Shown: positions 54,938 to 62,672, numbered from the stretch's first letter. The stretch is 64,000 bases of DNA from an uncultured Methanomassiliicoccus sp. (GCA_944319735.1 CALUEU010000001.1:248001-312000), one strand, 5' to 3'. A program made the numbers and translations. Notes: generated from the letters alone by a model not told the origin.

Positions 54938-55306
54938 TTAGTCTTTTTGCTGTTCACTTAAGGAATCCGGAATACTTTCCTTATGATCCCTTACATAATC
55001 TTCTTCTGATTCTGAGTCTTCGTTGTTTAGTACTTGTTCGATTGATAAAAGTAATTCAGCAATTTTTTTGCCTTCTTCTGTTAGTTTTAATGTTGTTTTA
55101 TTATTTTCGAATTTGAAGTTGGTTTGTACAATTAGACCTAATTCTTCTAATTCATCGAGTTTGTCAGGTATTCTATTGTTTTTAGAGATCTCTGTGTAAA
55201 TATCTGTTTTTTTAATTTCTTTGTCTTGGTTCTGGAACATATAGATTAGGATTGTGATTTTATGTCTGTCTTCCAGACATTTTGATTTTAGGTTTCTATA
55301 GTCCAT
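54938..55306 (-). CDS. Winged-helix regulator, second of the element
   Basis: 122 residues. HKITILIYMFQNQDKEIKKT and DIYTEISKNNRIPDKLDELE form a winged helix, with a wing NKTTLKLTEEGKKIAELLL and a very acidic, disordered tail (NNEDSESEEDYV). It is similar in layout to the regulator at 53908-54234 and may be its antagonist. It faces away from the structured region and the small-protein genes at 55524. Confidence 0.72.
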   Translation of the reverse strand: MDYRNLKSKCLEDRHKITILIYMFQNQDKEIKKTDIYTEISKNNRIPDKLDELEELGLIVQTNFKFENNKTTLKLTEEGKKIAELLLSIEQVLNNEDSESEEDYVRDHKESIPDSLSEQQKD

Positions 55307-55345
55307 TGATATTAGTATGTGTTATTTTTTTATTAAGATGGTTAT

Positions 55346-55517
55346 GGTATCAACTTTCCATTTATCGTGGAAACCTTTATATTGGAACTTTATAATTAGG
55401 TATCAAAGATTCATGGAATGTTGTAAGCCTTTGAATCTTCGACCCTGCCCGGGGTCGTGTTATCCCAAAGTGTTAGGGGGTGAAAATCCCCCATCAAACC
55501 TTTTTCTAAGAAGGTGG
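55346..55517 (+). ncRNA. Highly structured non-coding region (candidate RNA, single-strand origin or packaging signal)
   Basis: Successive hairpins: TTTCCA/TGGAAA (55355-55373), AAGATTCA/TGAATCTT (55406-55439, 18-base loop), CGACCC/GGGTCG (55440-55457, 6-base loop), GGGGG/CCCCC (55476-55492, 7-base loop) followed by ATCAAACCTTTTTC, and ACCTT/AAGGT just before the next gene. An 8-bp direct repeat GGTATCAA lies at 55346 and 55399. The G+C-rich stems stand out from the AT-rich surroundings. The 217-bp gap between genes has no reading frame of note. Confidence 0.45.
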
Positions 55518-55523
55518 TGAAAT

Positions 55524-55706
55524 ATGGCTGTAAAAAACAAGGTTTTCTGTTACCGCAATGGCAGTAATGTAAACATTGACCGTGCTAAGACTTGTTTAGC
55601 TTTTGAATCAGATCAGAGTCTGCGGATCTGCGGATACTGCTATCATGCGTTATCTGGTTCTGATGAAGAGATGATCATTGATCTTGATTCTGTGTTTGGT
55701 GATTGA
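55524..55706 (+). CDS. Small cysteine-rich protein, 60 aa
   Basis: Cysteines at positions 9, 24, 36 and 39 (the last two as C-G-Y-C) could form a small zinc site; the C-terminus is acidic (DEEMIIDLDSVFGD). GGTGG lies 7 bases before the ATG. Small zinc proteins of this kind are common in archaeal viruses and plasmids as DNA-binding or copy-control factors, but I cannot assign a function. Confidence 0.6.
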   Translation: MAVKNKVFCYRNGSNVNIDRAKTCLAFESDQSLRICGYCYHALSGSDEEMIIDLDSVFGD

Positions 55707-55708
55707 AT

Positions 55709-55855
55709 ATGAGAAAATATCTTGTCTATTACTATAACCAGGTAATCAGAGATTGGGAAGTTTTCAGAGTAAAAATGCATCCTGGTTCTGTTAAAAGTTG
55801 GCTTAGAGATTTTGAAAGCTCTGGCTTTACTCATGCTTATGAAGTTCAGTTATGA
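55709..55855 (+). CDS. Small protein, 48 aa
   Basis: Begins 2 bp after the preceding stop. The sequence (MRKYLVYYYNQVIRDWEVF, then a basic WLRDFESSGFTHAYEV) is rich in aromatic and charged residues with no membrane span. Probably a real short gene because of the tight packing between the zinc protein and the integrase, but unrecognised. Confidence 0.5.
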   Translation: MRKYLVYYYNQVIRDWEVFRVKMHPGSVKSWLRDFESSGFTHAYEVQL

Positions 55856-55861
55856 TCTGTG

Positions 55862-56806
55862 ATGTTTATGGCGTTTCTTGCTCCTTTTGATGATTATCCT
55901 GATGATGCTTATGCTTGCATTAAGCAGATGTGTGACCATATGGCTAAGGAAGTCAATCAGTACACATCACGTACTGTAAAACATTACAGGGACGGCTGCA
56001 AGATTGTATTCGATATTCTGCTTGATAAGTATCCTGATATGCTGCCTTACACTGTTGACTTAGAGCAGGTTCAATGGTTCATATCATATCTTAAAGATCA
56101 TGATTATGCTGTTTCTACATCTAAAGGATACGTTCAATGTCTTCGTAAGATCTGCAAGTATTATCGCAGCGAAGTTTTCAAAGATTTTGAAATCAGATGG
56201 CCTCATGATATCCGCCCTCATGTTGACTGGCTTTCAGAAGATGAAGCTCATCAGTTACTGATGGTTCAAAAGACGCCTACTCAGGAGCTTATGCTTCATT
56301 TGGAGTTGTGTTTGGGTCTCAGGCGTGTTGAGTGTGCTAGGATTAAACTTAAACACATACATGATGGGTATATCGACATAATGGGAAAGGGACCTATGGG
56401 CGGAAAGCCTCGTACTGTTCCGTTTCATTCCGATACCCAGTATGTTTTAGACTATTACATGGAATATCGTACTAAGACAATTGAGTCATATCTCAAGAAG
56501 CACAGGAAGCCTATAGAGATTCCAAGAGAGCTTATGATTACTCAAAAATGCGTTGCGTTTGAAACTGATAAATGTACTGGATTAGATTATCATATGACTA
56601 AATTAGCTAAGAAAGTTGATTTTCATTTTTCTAATCATACGCTCAGACGGACATTTGGCCGTTTGATGTGGAAGGCTAAAGTAGATATTGAAACAATTTC
56701 AAAGTTTCTTGGCCAGGATGATCCTAACGTTACTTTGGCATATCTTGGATTGAATTTTGATGACATGTATGAAGCAATGAAATTATCCCCGTTTAGGAGC
56801 CGTTGA
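55862..56806 (+). CDS. Tyrosine recombinase/integrase
   Basis: About 314 residues. An N-terminal SAM-like core-binding domain (TSRTVKHYRDGCKIVFDILL; VSTSKGYVQCLRKICKYYRS) is followed by the catalytic domain: Arg in LCLGLRRVECARI, the H-x-x-R in SNHTLRRTFGRL, and the nucleophile Tyr near 294 in NVTLAYLGLNF. It integrates the element into tRNA-Pro; the gene is complete and ends 62 bp before attR. A GTG at 55859 is an alternative start. It follows the 48-aa gene by 6 bp. Confidence 0.93.
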   Translation: MFMAFLAPFDDYPDDAYACIKQMCDHMAKEVNQYTSRTVKHYRDGCKIVFDILLDKYPDMLPYTVDLEQVQWFISYLKDHDYAVSTSKGYVQCLRKICKYYRSEVFKDFEIRWPHDIRPHVDWLSEDEAHQLLMVQKTPTQELMLHLELCLGLRRVECARIKLKHIHDGYIDIMGKGPMGGKPRTVPFHSDTQYVLDYYMEYRTKTIESYLKKHRKPIEIPRELMITQKCVAFETDKCTGLDYHMTKLAKKVDFHFSNHTLRRTFGRLMWKAKVDIETISKFLGQDDPNVTLAYLGLNFDDMYEAMKLSPFRSR

Positions 56807-56808
56807 TT

Positions 56809-56904
56809 ATGCAAAATACATTACATATAAGCGCTAAAAATAACAAGCCAGTATCATTCTTTGAGTTACAAATCTGGGCGGACCCACCAATTTTGTACAA
56901 TTGA
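56809..56904 (+). other. Short reading frame crossing attR; continues through attP in the circular form
   Basis: An ATG two bases after the integrase stop opens MQNTLHISAKNNKPVSFFEL, then runs through the 21-bp core (QIWADPP) and stops at 56904 after 31 residues. If the element excises, the same frame continues from the core into the left end (44091-44198: LQHWICFEKSNN... to DSEGSQ), giving 62 residues that end exactly at an ATGA next to a GGAGG ribosome site. Whether it is translated is unknown. Confidence 0.35.
56869..56889 (+). repeat. attR (21-bp core)
   Basis: Identical to the last 21 bases of tRNA-Pro at 44070-44090, 12,799 bp away. No other part of a tRNA remains here, as expected for the distal junction. 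Confidence 0.92.
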
Positions 56905-57129
56905 TTTTTAAGGGCTTTTCCTAGCGATCAAATATTCCATATCTTCCAGACAATTGCATGATTTAGATCAATGTGATTGATTGAAGAACTCTGAAATTCT
57001 TAGCATATTTAGTATCTTAATATTAATGTGTCAATATATGGTAATGTGTTATATATTGAATATTTGTTGAAGCTCCGATGCAGAATATTGAGTATCTGAA
57101 ATATCCCTTCAAATTTGAAAATTCTGAAA

Positions 57130-57140
57130 GGGGGGGGGGG
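57130..57140 (+). repeat. G11 homopolymer, tract 1
   Basis: Eleven G in a row near codon 18 of the acyltransferase frame, in an AT-rich neighbourhood. Ten G would join the ATG at 57078 to the main reading frame. Such tracts change length by slipped-strand pairing. Confidence 0.9.
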
Positions 57141-57761
57141 CAGTCGATCAGAAAATAAAACATTGCGTGGCATTACTGCATTAGCTGCGTTTTGTGTCGT
57201 GATCATTCACTGCAACGTTCCCGGAACGTTTGGAGATGTTGTGACTGGTTTAAGCAGATTTGCAGTACCTTGCTTTTTTATGATATCTGGTTACTATTTA
57301 TTTTCTAAAAACGGATATTTAGAAAAAATACCAAATAAGATCTGGAATACAGTAAAACTAATATTGATTCTTAAAGTAATGTATTTAATTATTGATTTTA
57401 TTTTACTGAAGAATGGCACCATTGGAATGAATGATGTGGCATATAATTTTATAATATCTTCAGATTATAATCAACATGTCTGGTTTTTATATGCACTTTT
57501 AGCATTGTATGTATTTAGTTATCTAGCGGCTAAGCATAATTTTGATATTAGCAGACTGTTTGGTATAGCCATTGTCATCATAGTCATTGATTTAATATTC
57601 TCTGAACTCTTGCCAGTATGTGGTTTTGATACCGTACAAATCAGTAATAAGATCTACCCCTTTATCGGATTATCATTTTTCATTATTGGATATTTGATCC
57701 GTAAAAATATGAAATATGTAAAATCACTATTAACTAACAAGCTATTAGCGATATCCGTGAT

Positions 57762-57772
57762 GGGGGGGGGGG
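57762..57772 (+). repeat. G11 homopolymer, tract 2
   Basis: Eleven G in a row (the first is the G of an ATG codon) two thirds into the gene. Ten G would join the middle frame to the downstream frame that encodes the last membrane spans. Confidence 0.9.
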
Positions 57773-58152
57773 CTGTCTGTTATCGAATCAATTTTTGTCA
57801 GCAGAACTAACCTATATTTCGGAATAATAGTATTTACAGTAGCCTTGTTTCTGTTTGCTATTAAAAACCCTAGTAAAATCAAATCCAGAATTCTAACATA
57901 CGTCGGAAGAGAGTTGTCTGGTGGCATATACATAATTCATCCAGCGATAATTCTTATTTTTGATCTGATGCAAACAAAAATAGAGGGTTTTGAGTATATT
58001 GAACCTGTCTTTGTGTACGCAATATCCGTCATAATGATGTTTTGTTTTAGTATTAGCATGAAGGTGATGAAAAACATGCAGAATCGGAGGGCAGTCATCA
58101 AACCCACATAAATGAGTTAGGTGGTTGTATGGCCTTCTGGCCATGCAAACCA

Positions 58153-59022
58153 TCATGCCTGAGCTTTAGAACGCCTTAATGAGTTCTTAGCTTCAGCATA
58201 TGCTCTTTTGATGGGTTCCAGAGTTGTCCAGCTGCCTTCTGGATCAATCAGCTCCAGATTCATCTCTTTACAGATCTCCTGAGCGCATTTTTCGTAGTTT
58301 TCTCTGTCTCCAAGATTAGTATCCAATCTAAGTGCATATTTGTAGCCGCATATCTCAAACAGCAGCCTCATCATAGATTGATCTGTTGTGTCGCAACCCT
58401 TGGCAATGTCGGAAACAGACATGAAGTCATTCCAATTTGTAGCCATAGCCGGTGTCAGGTAAAGTACGCCGCAGTATGCCTTGTTTAATCGGAAGTAGTT
58501 ATCGGTGCCGCCCACCGCAACACCAATACAATCATCACAGATCTTACCGTTTTCATCACGTATTGTGATTACTGGCGGAGCTGATTTTTCCTCAGAAACT
58601 TTTGATATGTCCCATCCATAGTTGCCACACATTCCGTAGAATACCATCATAGCATCAAATAGATATTTGTGCATTGCAACTTGATGCTCTATAGTACTTC
58701 GAAGATTTTTAGGTTCTGAGTGAAGACCTAATTGATTCATATAGATTACTAAATTAAATTTAGATTTGTCTAGATCGCCTATTCCAGTATCAAAGGCATA
58801 CTCACTAACCATCTGATAATTTATGCTGTTGTATTCCAGTTTCTTTACGAAACTTCCCTGATATCCTGTATCAACAACATATATGTTTTTTTCATCATTA
58901 TCAGTAATTATATCATAGATCAGTTCGTCTTCAAGCATAGGGCATGCGATTATGCCTATCGTTCCAGACACTTGTTCTACACTCTGCTCATTGGGTTTAT
59001 CAGTCTGAAAGTTAGAGTTCAA
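58153..59022 (-). CDS. DUF1638 family protein
   Basis: 289 residues from a TTG at 59022, chosen because AGAGGTG precedes it by 6 bases; upstream codons would overlap the TetR gene. GIIACPMLEDELIYDI, YMNQLGLHSEPKNLRSTI and MVFYGMCGNYGWDI match DUF1638, a family frequent in methylotrophic methanogens near corrinoid methyltransferase genes; its biochemical role is not established. Several conserved cysteines (CPML, CGN, CDDC) suggest metal or corrinoid handling. It follows the TetR gene by 16 bp and is likely under its control. Confidence 0.75.
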   Translation of the reverse strand: MNSNFQTDKPNEQSVEQVSGTIGIIACPMLEDELIYDIITDNDEKNIYVVDTGYQGSFVKKLEYNSINYQMVSEYAFDTGIGDLDKSKFNLVIYMNQLGLHSEPKNLRSTIEHQVAMHKYLFDAMMVFYGMCGNYGWDISKVSEEKSAPPVITIRDENGKICDDCIGVAVGGTDNYFRLNKAYCGVLYLTPAMATNWNDFMSVSDIAKGCDTTDQSMMRLLFEICGYKYALRLDTNLGDRENYEKCAQEICKEMNLELIDPEGSWTTLEPIKRAYAEAKNSLRRSKAQA

Positions 59023-59038
59023 ATCATTCACCTCTTTA

Positions 59039-59710
59039 TTATTCAATATCAATCTGCCTCCCCAGAATTGTGATTCTTTCAGATTCCAGCACATCATAGA
59101 GTAGATTTTTTGTCTCCTGAATGTTTTCTGGAACTGCCATATCAAAAATACGGCAGCAAACGTCTATGAATTGATCCAATTTTTCACGATAATCTGTTTT
59201 TCCATTGGTGTGATAGAGATCCCCCACCATGTTTCCCAGACCTCCAAGGATAAACAACAGTTTTGAGTTATATTCTCTGATGTCACCTTCTGGAGAGAGT
59301 TTATGATTTAAAGCCCAGCTCCTAGAGTACTTTAACATCTCATCAAAAACAGACCATGTGGAGTATGCTTTATAGAACAGTCTAGAAATTTTATCAGATT
59401 TGTCAGCCATGTACAATATTGAAGCGGTTGGGTATAGAAGCACTGCAAGATCGTTTGCTTCAGTCTGCAGAGTCCTGGCCTTTCTATGGATCATATCATA
59501 GATTGTGATCATTAATGCTTTGAGAATGCTCTCTTTGTTTGGAAATATATAGTACAGGCTTCCTATGTGAATGCCTGCTTCATCAATGATCATTCTGATT
59601 GTTGTGTCATCATATCCATTTTCCAGAAATAGATTGAAAGCTATGTCTATGACTTTTTCAAAAGAAGTTTCACATTTTTTATTTTTGACTTTTGAAACGG
59701 CTTCTTTCAC
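59039..59710 (-). CDS. TetR/AcrR family transcriptional regulator, GTG start
   Basis: 223 residues. EKVIDIAFNLFLENGYDDTT and IDEAGIHIGSLYYIFPNKESIL form the helix-turn-helix; the rest is the helical ligand domain. The GTG at 59710 follows GGAGATG at the right distance. The longer frame from an ATG at 59764 would place one of two strong palindromic operators inside the coding sequence and has no ribosome site, so I reject it. It is co-directional with DUF1638. Confidence 0.87.
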   Translation of the reverse strand: MKEAVSKVKNKKCETSFEKVIDIAFNLFLENGYDDTTIRMIIDEAGIHIGSLYYIFPNKESILKALMITIYDMIHRKARTLQTEANDLAVLLYPTASILYMADKSDKISRLFYKAYSTWSVFDEMLKYSRSWALNHKLSPEGDIREYNSKLLFILGGLGNMVGDLYHTNGKTDYREKLDQFIDVCCRIFDMAVPENIQETKNLLYDVLESERITILGRQIDIE

Positions 59711-59737
59711 ATTGTCATCTCCTATACATAGCTTTAT

Positions 59738-59785
59738 TTGAACAAGTTCAAGTAATGAATTCATAGTATTTGAACTTGTTCAAAT
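59738..59785 (-). promoter_or_regulatory. Twin palindromic operators of the TetR-DUF1638 operon
   Basis: TTGAAC-AA-GTTCAA (59738-59751) and TTGAAC-TT-GTTCAA (59770-59783), the second extending to the 18-bp perfect palindrome ATTTGAAC-TT-GTTCAAAT (59768-59785). Centres are 32 bp apart, three helical turns, so two dimers would bind the same face. They occupy bases 28-75 upstream of the GTG start, next to a TATA-like TTTTATTT. Confidence 0.75.
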
Positions 59786-59827
59786 AAAATTTAGCCATTA
59801 TTTGTGGAGTATAACATATATGTAGTA

Positions 59828-60625
59828 TCAGTGAGAATTCAGATTGTTGCGTTTAGTTTTGTAATCTTCAAATTTCTTCTTTTCATGATTCCAATACATC
59901 GTCCTTACAAAAGGAAATATTCGAAACAATACCAGAGCAAATCTGAACATGGTGCACGGCATGACCTTTTTCTTCCGTTTTTCCATACCTTTAATCATTC
60001 TTTTTGCTACAATGTCTGGAGACTGCACAGGATATGGTTTTTTGAACTCAACATTGCTAGCAGTTTTAAAGAATCCTGTATCTGTAGACACAGGAAAAAG
60101 AGTTATCAGGTGGATGTTGTCTGGTTTTTCCAGACGCACAGATTCCTGAAAACCGGTTATTGCAAACTTCGATGCAGAATAGAGTGTGAATCCTGGCATG
60201 CCCATGAAACCCATTGCTGATCCGGTGATGGCAAACATACCTTCTCTGCCATTCAAATATTCAACGAATTTTTGATATGAATAGATTGGAGAGATTGTAT
60301 TTGTCTCAAAAATATTTTCAATTCGTTTCCAGTCAGTATAGGTTAATTCTTCATAGTAAGCAAATCCAGCATTTGCATAAAATATATCGATTGAACCCAT
60401 TGCTGATATGGCATTCTCAAAGAGACTGTCGATATTTTGAGGATTGGAAACATCACATATGTATGGTATCACCCTCGAAGGATCAAAACTGCTGATTACA
60501 TCAGTATTGAGGTCAACGGCAAAAATAATGTTTCCATCTCTTTCCAGAAGGAGTTTTAAGACTTCCAGACCAATGCCGCTGTTTGCTCCAGTCAGGACTA
60601 TATGTTTATTTTCAATTGGCATCAT
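59828..60625 (-). CDS. Short-chain dehydrogenase/reductase
   Basis: 265 residues. NAD(P) loop VLTGANSGIGLEVLKLL (T-G-x3-G-x-G), the strand-4 motif FYANAGFAYY (N-A-G), catalytic Ser in AITGSAMGFMGMP, and Y-x3-K in YSASKFAITG are all present. A basic tail (KKFEDYKTKRNN) ends the protein. The substrate, perhaps a lipid or steroid-like ketone, cannot be inferred. The EFR1 gene is encoded 9 bp upstream, so they form an operon. Confidence 0.92.
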   Translation of the reverse strand: MMPIENKHIVLTGANSGIGLEVLKLLLERDGNIIFAVDLNTDVISSFDPSRVIPYICDVSNPQNIDSLFENAISAMGSIDIFYANAGFAYYEELTYTDWKRIENIFETNTISPIYSYQKFVEYLNGREGMFAITGSAMGFMGMPGFTLYSASKFAITGFQESVRLEKPDNIHLITLFPVSTDTGFFKTASNVEFKKPYPVQSPDIVAKRMIKGMEKRKKKVMPCTMFRFALVLFRIFPFVRTMYWNHEKKKFEDYKTKRNNLNSH

Positions 60626-60634
60626 TGTTACATC

Positions 60635-61402
60635 TCACAAATCAAATTCAACATTAGGATTCACATAACGATCTTTTTTCTTTGTAAAATGCCCAAACTG
60701 TATCGCAGAAGAGGGACAGCGATGAAGGCACGCTAAACATCGAGGGCAGGTCTCTTTAGACCAGCATGGTTTTCCATCATGAAATAAGATTACATTGGAT
60801 GGGCATATGCGTTCACACAGCCTACAGCCAGTACAAGAGTCGTCAACCCAGAATTTTTTAGTTGTCATTCCTTTTTTATAAATCATCCTGCAAAGTGAAG
60901 ATACGGCGCTGGGAAATCTTCCTTTATGTGTGTCGTAGTCTCCTGGCGGATTTTCATTCAGGATCTTCGCTATGTCAACAACAGAATTTTTTGCATTGGC
61001 AATCAATGACTGGCATGTTTCTTTGGAGGGTACTTTAAACAATGGCACATAATTCTCAGGCATATGAATTGAAAAAATATAATCTAGACTCAGGCCTTTT
61101 TCACTCAGATATTTTTGAGCGTTCGGTCCGGTGTTTGCAGTAAAAGAGCCAAATGTGACCACCAGATAAATTAAAGAAGATTTGGTAAAATCAGCCTTAT
61201 CTAGAAAGTCTTCTACAATTGAAGGAAGCCCGTAAAAATATACTGGTGTCACGATTCCAACTTTCTCTGAGTCTTTTAATTCAAATTTAAACTTGTTGCT
61301 GTTGATGCATTCTGGAATTGAAATAACAGTGTCATTGAGTTCATTTGCGAGCAGGCGTGCGGCATAAAGACTGTTTCCAGTTCCAGAGAAGTAGAAGATC
61401 AT
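60635..61402 (-). CDS. EFR1-type flavodoxin-ferredoxin fusion protein
   Basis: 255 residues. The N-terminal flavodoxin domain begins MIFYFSGTGNSLYAARLLA with the FMN phosphate loop S-G-T-G-N-S; the C-terminus carries two [4Fe-4S] motifs, CTGCRLCERICP and CPRCLACLHRCP. Such EFR1 proteins shuttle electrons between ferredoxin and a partner enzyme; here the partner could be the SDR downstream. About 70 residues of helix join the two domains. A promoter-like AT-rich stretch lies upstream in the 168-bp gap that also serves the CobW gene. Confidence 0.9.
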   Translation of the reverse strand: MIFYFSGTGNSLYAARLLANELNDTVISIPECINSNKFKFELKDSEKVGIVTPVYFYGLPSIVEDFLDKADFTKSSLIYLVVTFGSFTANTGPNAQKYLSEKGLSLDYIFSIHMPENYVPLFKVPSKETCQSLIANAKNSVVDIAKILNENPPGDYDTHKGRFPSAVSSLCRMIYKKGMTTKKFWVDDSCTGCRLCERICPSNVILFHDGKPCWSKETCPRCLACLHRCPSSAIQFGHFTKKKDRYVNPNVEFDL

Positions 61403-61530
61403 AATCTCACTCAGTCGGACAGAGTATATGTATCATAATTTAATTTCCTTGGGTCGTGAGCCATATTTTGAATGAAATGTTTTGTGAGTGATTATTGTAT
61501 TCATTTTTGTCTTTGCAACTAATGTTGAGT

Positions 61531-61539
61531 TATAAAATA
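61531..61539 (+). promoter_or_regulatory. TATA box of the CobW-family gene
   Basis: TATAAAATA at 61531-61539 lies about 32-40 bases before the TTG start with AGGAG between them, a normal archaeal promoter layout. Confidence 0.5.
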
Positions 61540-61570
61540 AAATACAATATAAAATTCAAAAGGAGTATAT

Positions 61571-62668
61571 TTGAGTAATTTCATATGGAAATCCATGAAG
61601 GCTCGGATGGTGTTGATCGGAGGGTTTCTCGGTGCAGGCAAGACTACATTGATAAACAAGATTGCTCAAAAGTTTATTGAAGAAAAGGTGCCAGTCGGGG
61701 TAATTACAAACGACCAGGGAGAATTACTCGTAGATACTGAATTCATTAAAGTCAGGGGATTAAATGTAGAAGAAGTGTGTGGCGGTTGTTTCTGCTGTAA
61801 TTTTCCTAAGCTTATAGATAATGCAAATAAACTCTTGAAACAAGTTAATCCCCAATACATCATTGCAGAACCTGTCGGAAGCTGCACAGACCTGATAGCT
61901 ACAGTTGCCATACCAATGAAGAAATATCATGGAGACAAATTTTCTGTAGCTCCGCTGATCGTATTAATTGATGCTCCGAGACTTCTAAATAATGCGTTTG
62001 ACACTTCAACTCTCGGTGGATATTTAAGAAGTCATCAGGCTGAAGAAGCTGAGTATCTAATACTTACAAAAGTTGATGAAATCGGCTCTGATGATGTTAA
62101 GTCTTTAATCTTAAAATTAAATGATATTAATCCAGATAGAAAGATTATCCCTTACTCTGCAGTCACCGGCGAAGGTTTGCAGGAGATTTTAGATATAATT
62201 ACATCTGAAGAAGAGACTGCAAGAAAACCAGTAGACGTAGATTATGACAAATACGCTGAAGCAGAAGCTGAGCTAGGATGGTATAACGGAATATATGAAT
62301 TCACTGCACCTGAATATGATTCGTATGAGCTCTCAATGGATATACTAAAAAACCTCGCATCGAAATACATGCCATCAGACATTGCCCATGCAAAAGTGGC
62401 AATAACAAATGATAACAGCCACACGAAGATCTCTCTCATCGGGAATGAGTTTACAATAGGCGGTGTCAAAGGGTCTAGGTTCGGCAAGGGTGCATCTAAA
62501 TTAAACTTCAATGCAAGAATTGTTTCAGAACCAGAAATGTTGAGACAGGCCATCAGAGAAACAATAGAATCCTGTTTCAAAGAAAAATGCATTCAATATA
62601 AACTTCAATTCGATGATTGTTTTTCACCTAGCAGGCCTAATCCAACTTACAGGATATTGTATGAATAA
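61571..62668 (+). CDS. CobW/P47K family metal-chaperone GTPase
   Basis: 365 residues, started at the TTG at 61571 because AGGAG lies 5 bases upstream; the ATG at 61595 lacks a ribosome site. Walker A GGFLGAGKTTLINKIA, the metal-binding C-x2-C-x-C-C in VCGGCFCCNFPKL, the Walker B-like YIIAEPVGSCTD, and the guanine motif TKVDE define the G3E GTPase family. The C-terminal domain (about residue 230 on) is not the usual CobW_C and is shared with proteins next to methanogen methyltransferase genes. It likely inserts a metal or helps a corrinoid protein. Confidence 0.88.
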   Translation: MSNFIWKSMKARMVLIGGFLGAGKTTLINKIAQKFIEEKVPVGVITNDQGELLVDTEFIKVRGLNVEEVCGGCFCCNFPKLIDNANKLLKQVNPQYIIAEPVGSCTDLIATVAIPMKKYHGDKFSVAPLIVLIDAPRLLNNAFDTSTLGGYLRSHQAEEAEYLILTKVDEIGSDDVKSLILKLNDINPDRKIIPYSAVTGEGLQEILDIITSEEETARKPVDVDYDKYAEAEAELGWYNGIYEFTAPEYDSYELSMDILKNLASKYMPSDIAHAKVAITNDNSHTKISLIGNEFTIGGVKGSRFGKGASKLNFNARIVSEPEMLRQAIRETIESCFKEKCIQYKLQFDDCFSPSRPNPTYRILYE

Positions 62669-62672
62669 ATAT

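Larger units (their letters stand above)
44070..56889. mobile_element. Integrated virus-like element (putative ssDNA virus/provirus), 12.8 kb
   Basis: The boundaries are a perfect 21-bp direct repeat of the tRNA-Pro 3' end. Inside, in order: a 101-aa protein; a coupled plus-strand operon (BspA-like protein, InlB/PKD protein, 624-aa anchored protein, 37-aa single-span protein, 230-aa two-span protein, Zot/pI-like ATPase, 122-aa protein); HUH Rep; three minus-strand genes (two winged-helix regulators flanking a PD-(D/E)XK nuclease); two small proteins; tyrosine integrase next to attR. No tail, capsid-fold or terminase gene is seen. HUH Rep plus a Zot-type ATPase and a tiny coat-like membrane protein suggests a filamentous (inovirus-like) or membrane-vesicle (pleolipovirus-like) ssDNA virus. 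Integration leaves the tRNA whole. Confidence 0.85.
57078..58111 (+). pseudogene. Acyltransferase-3 family membrane protein, out of frame at two G11 tracts (probable phase-variable gene)
   Basis: From the ATG at 57078 the frame breaks at the first G tract (57130-57140); from that point a second frame carries KTLRGITALAAFCVVIIHCN, the R-x10-H signature of acyltransferase 3, and seven or so spans until the second G tract (57762-57772), after which a third frame carries the last spans (LYFGIIVFTVALFLFAI, LSGGIYIIHPAIILIF) and a basic end. If each tract had 10 or 13 G, one 343- to 345-residue protein of normal family size would result. Members O-acetylate surface sugars. As read, expression is off; a TTG at 57115 would restore only the middle part. 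Confidence 0.85.

Noticed and set aside
44070-56889. Tailed-phage (Caudoviricetes) or plasmid-only interpretation of the element
   Set aside because: No portal, terminase, capsid or tail genes; and the coupled set of coat-like, anchored and Zot-like proteins goes beyond a simple rolling-circle plasmid.
57115-57810. Treating the acyltransferase as a genuine 231-residue protein from a TTG start
   Set aside because: The TTG has no ribosome site, the protein would end in an out-of-frame tail after the second G tract, and the missing spans are encoded directly downstream in another frame.
59711-59764. TetR start at the ATG at 59764
   Set aside because: It would put an operator palindrome in the coding region and lacks a ribosome site, whereas GTG 59710 has GGAGATG upstream.
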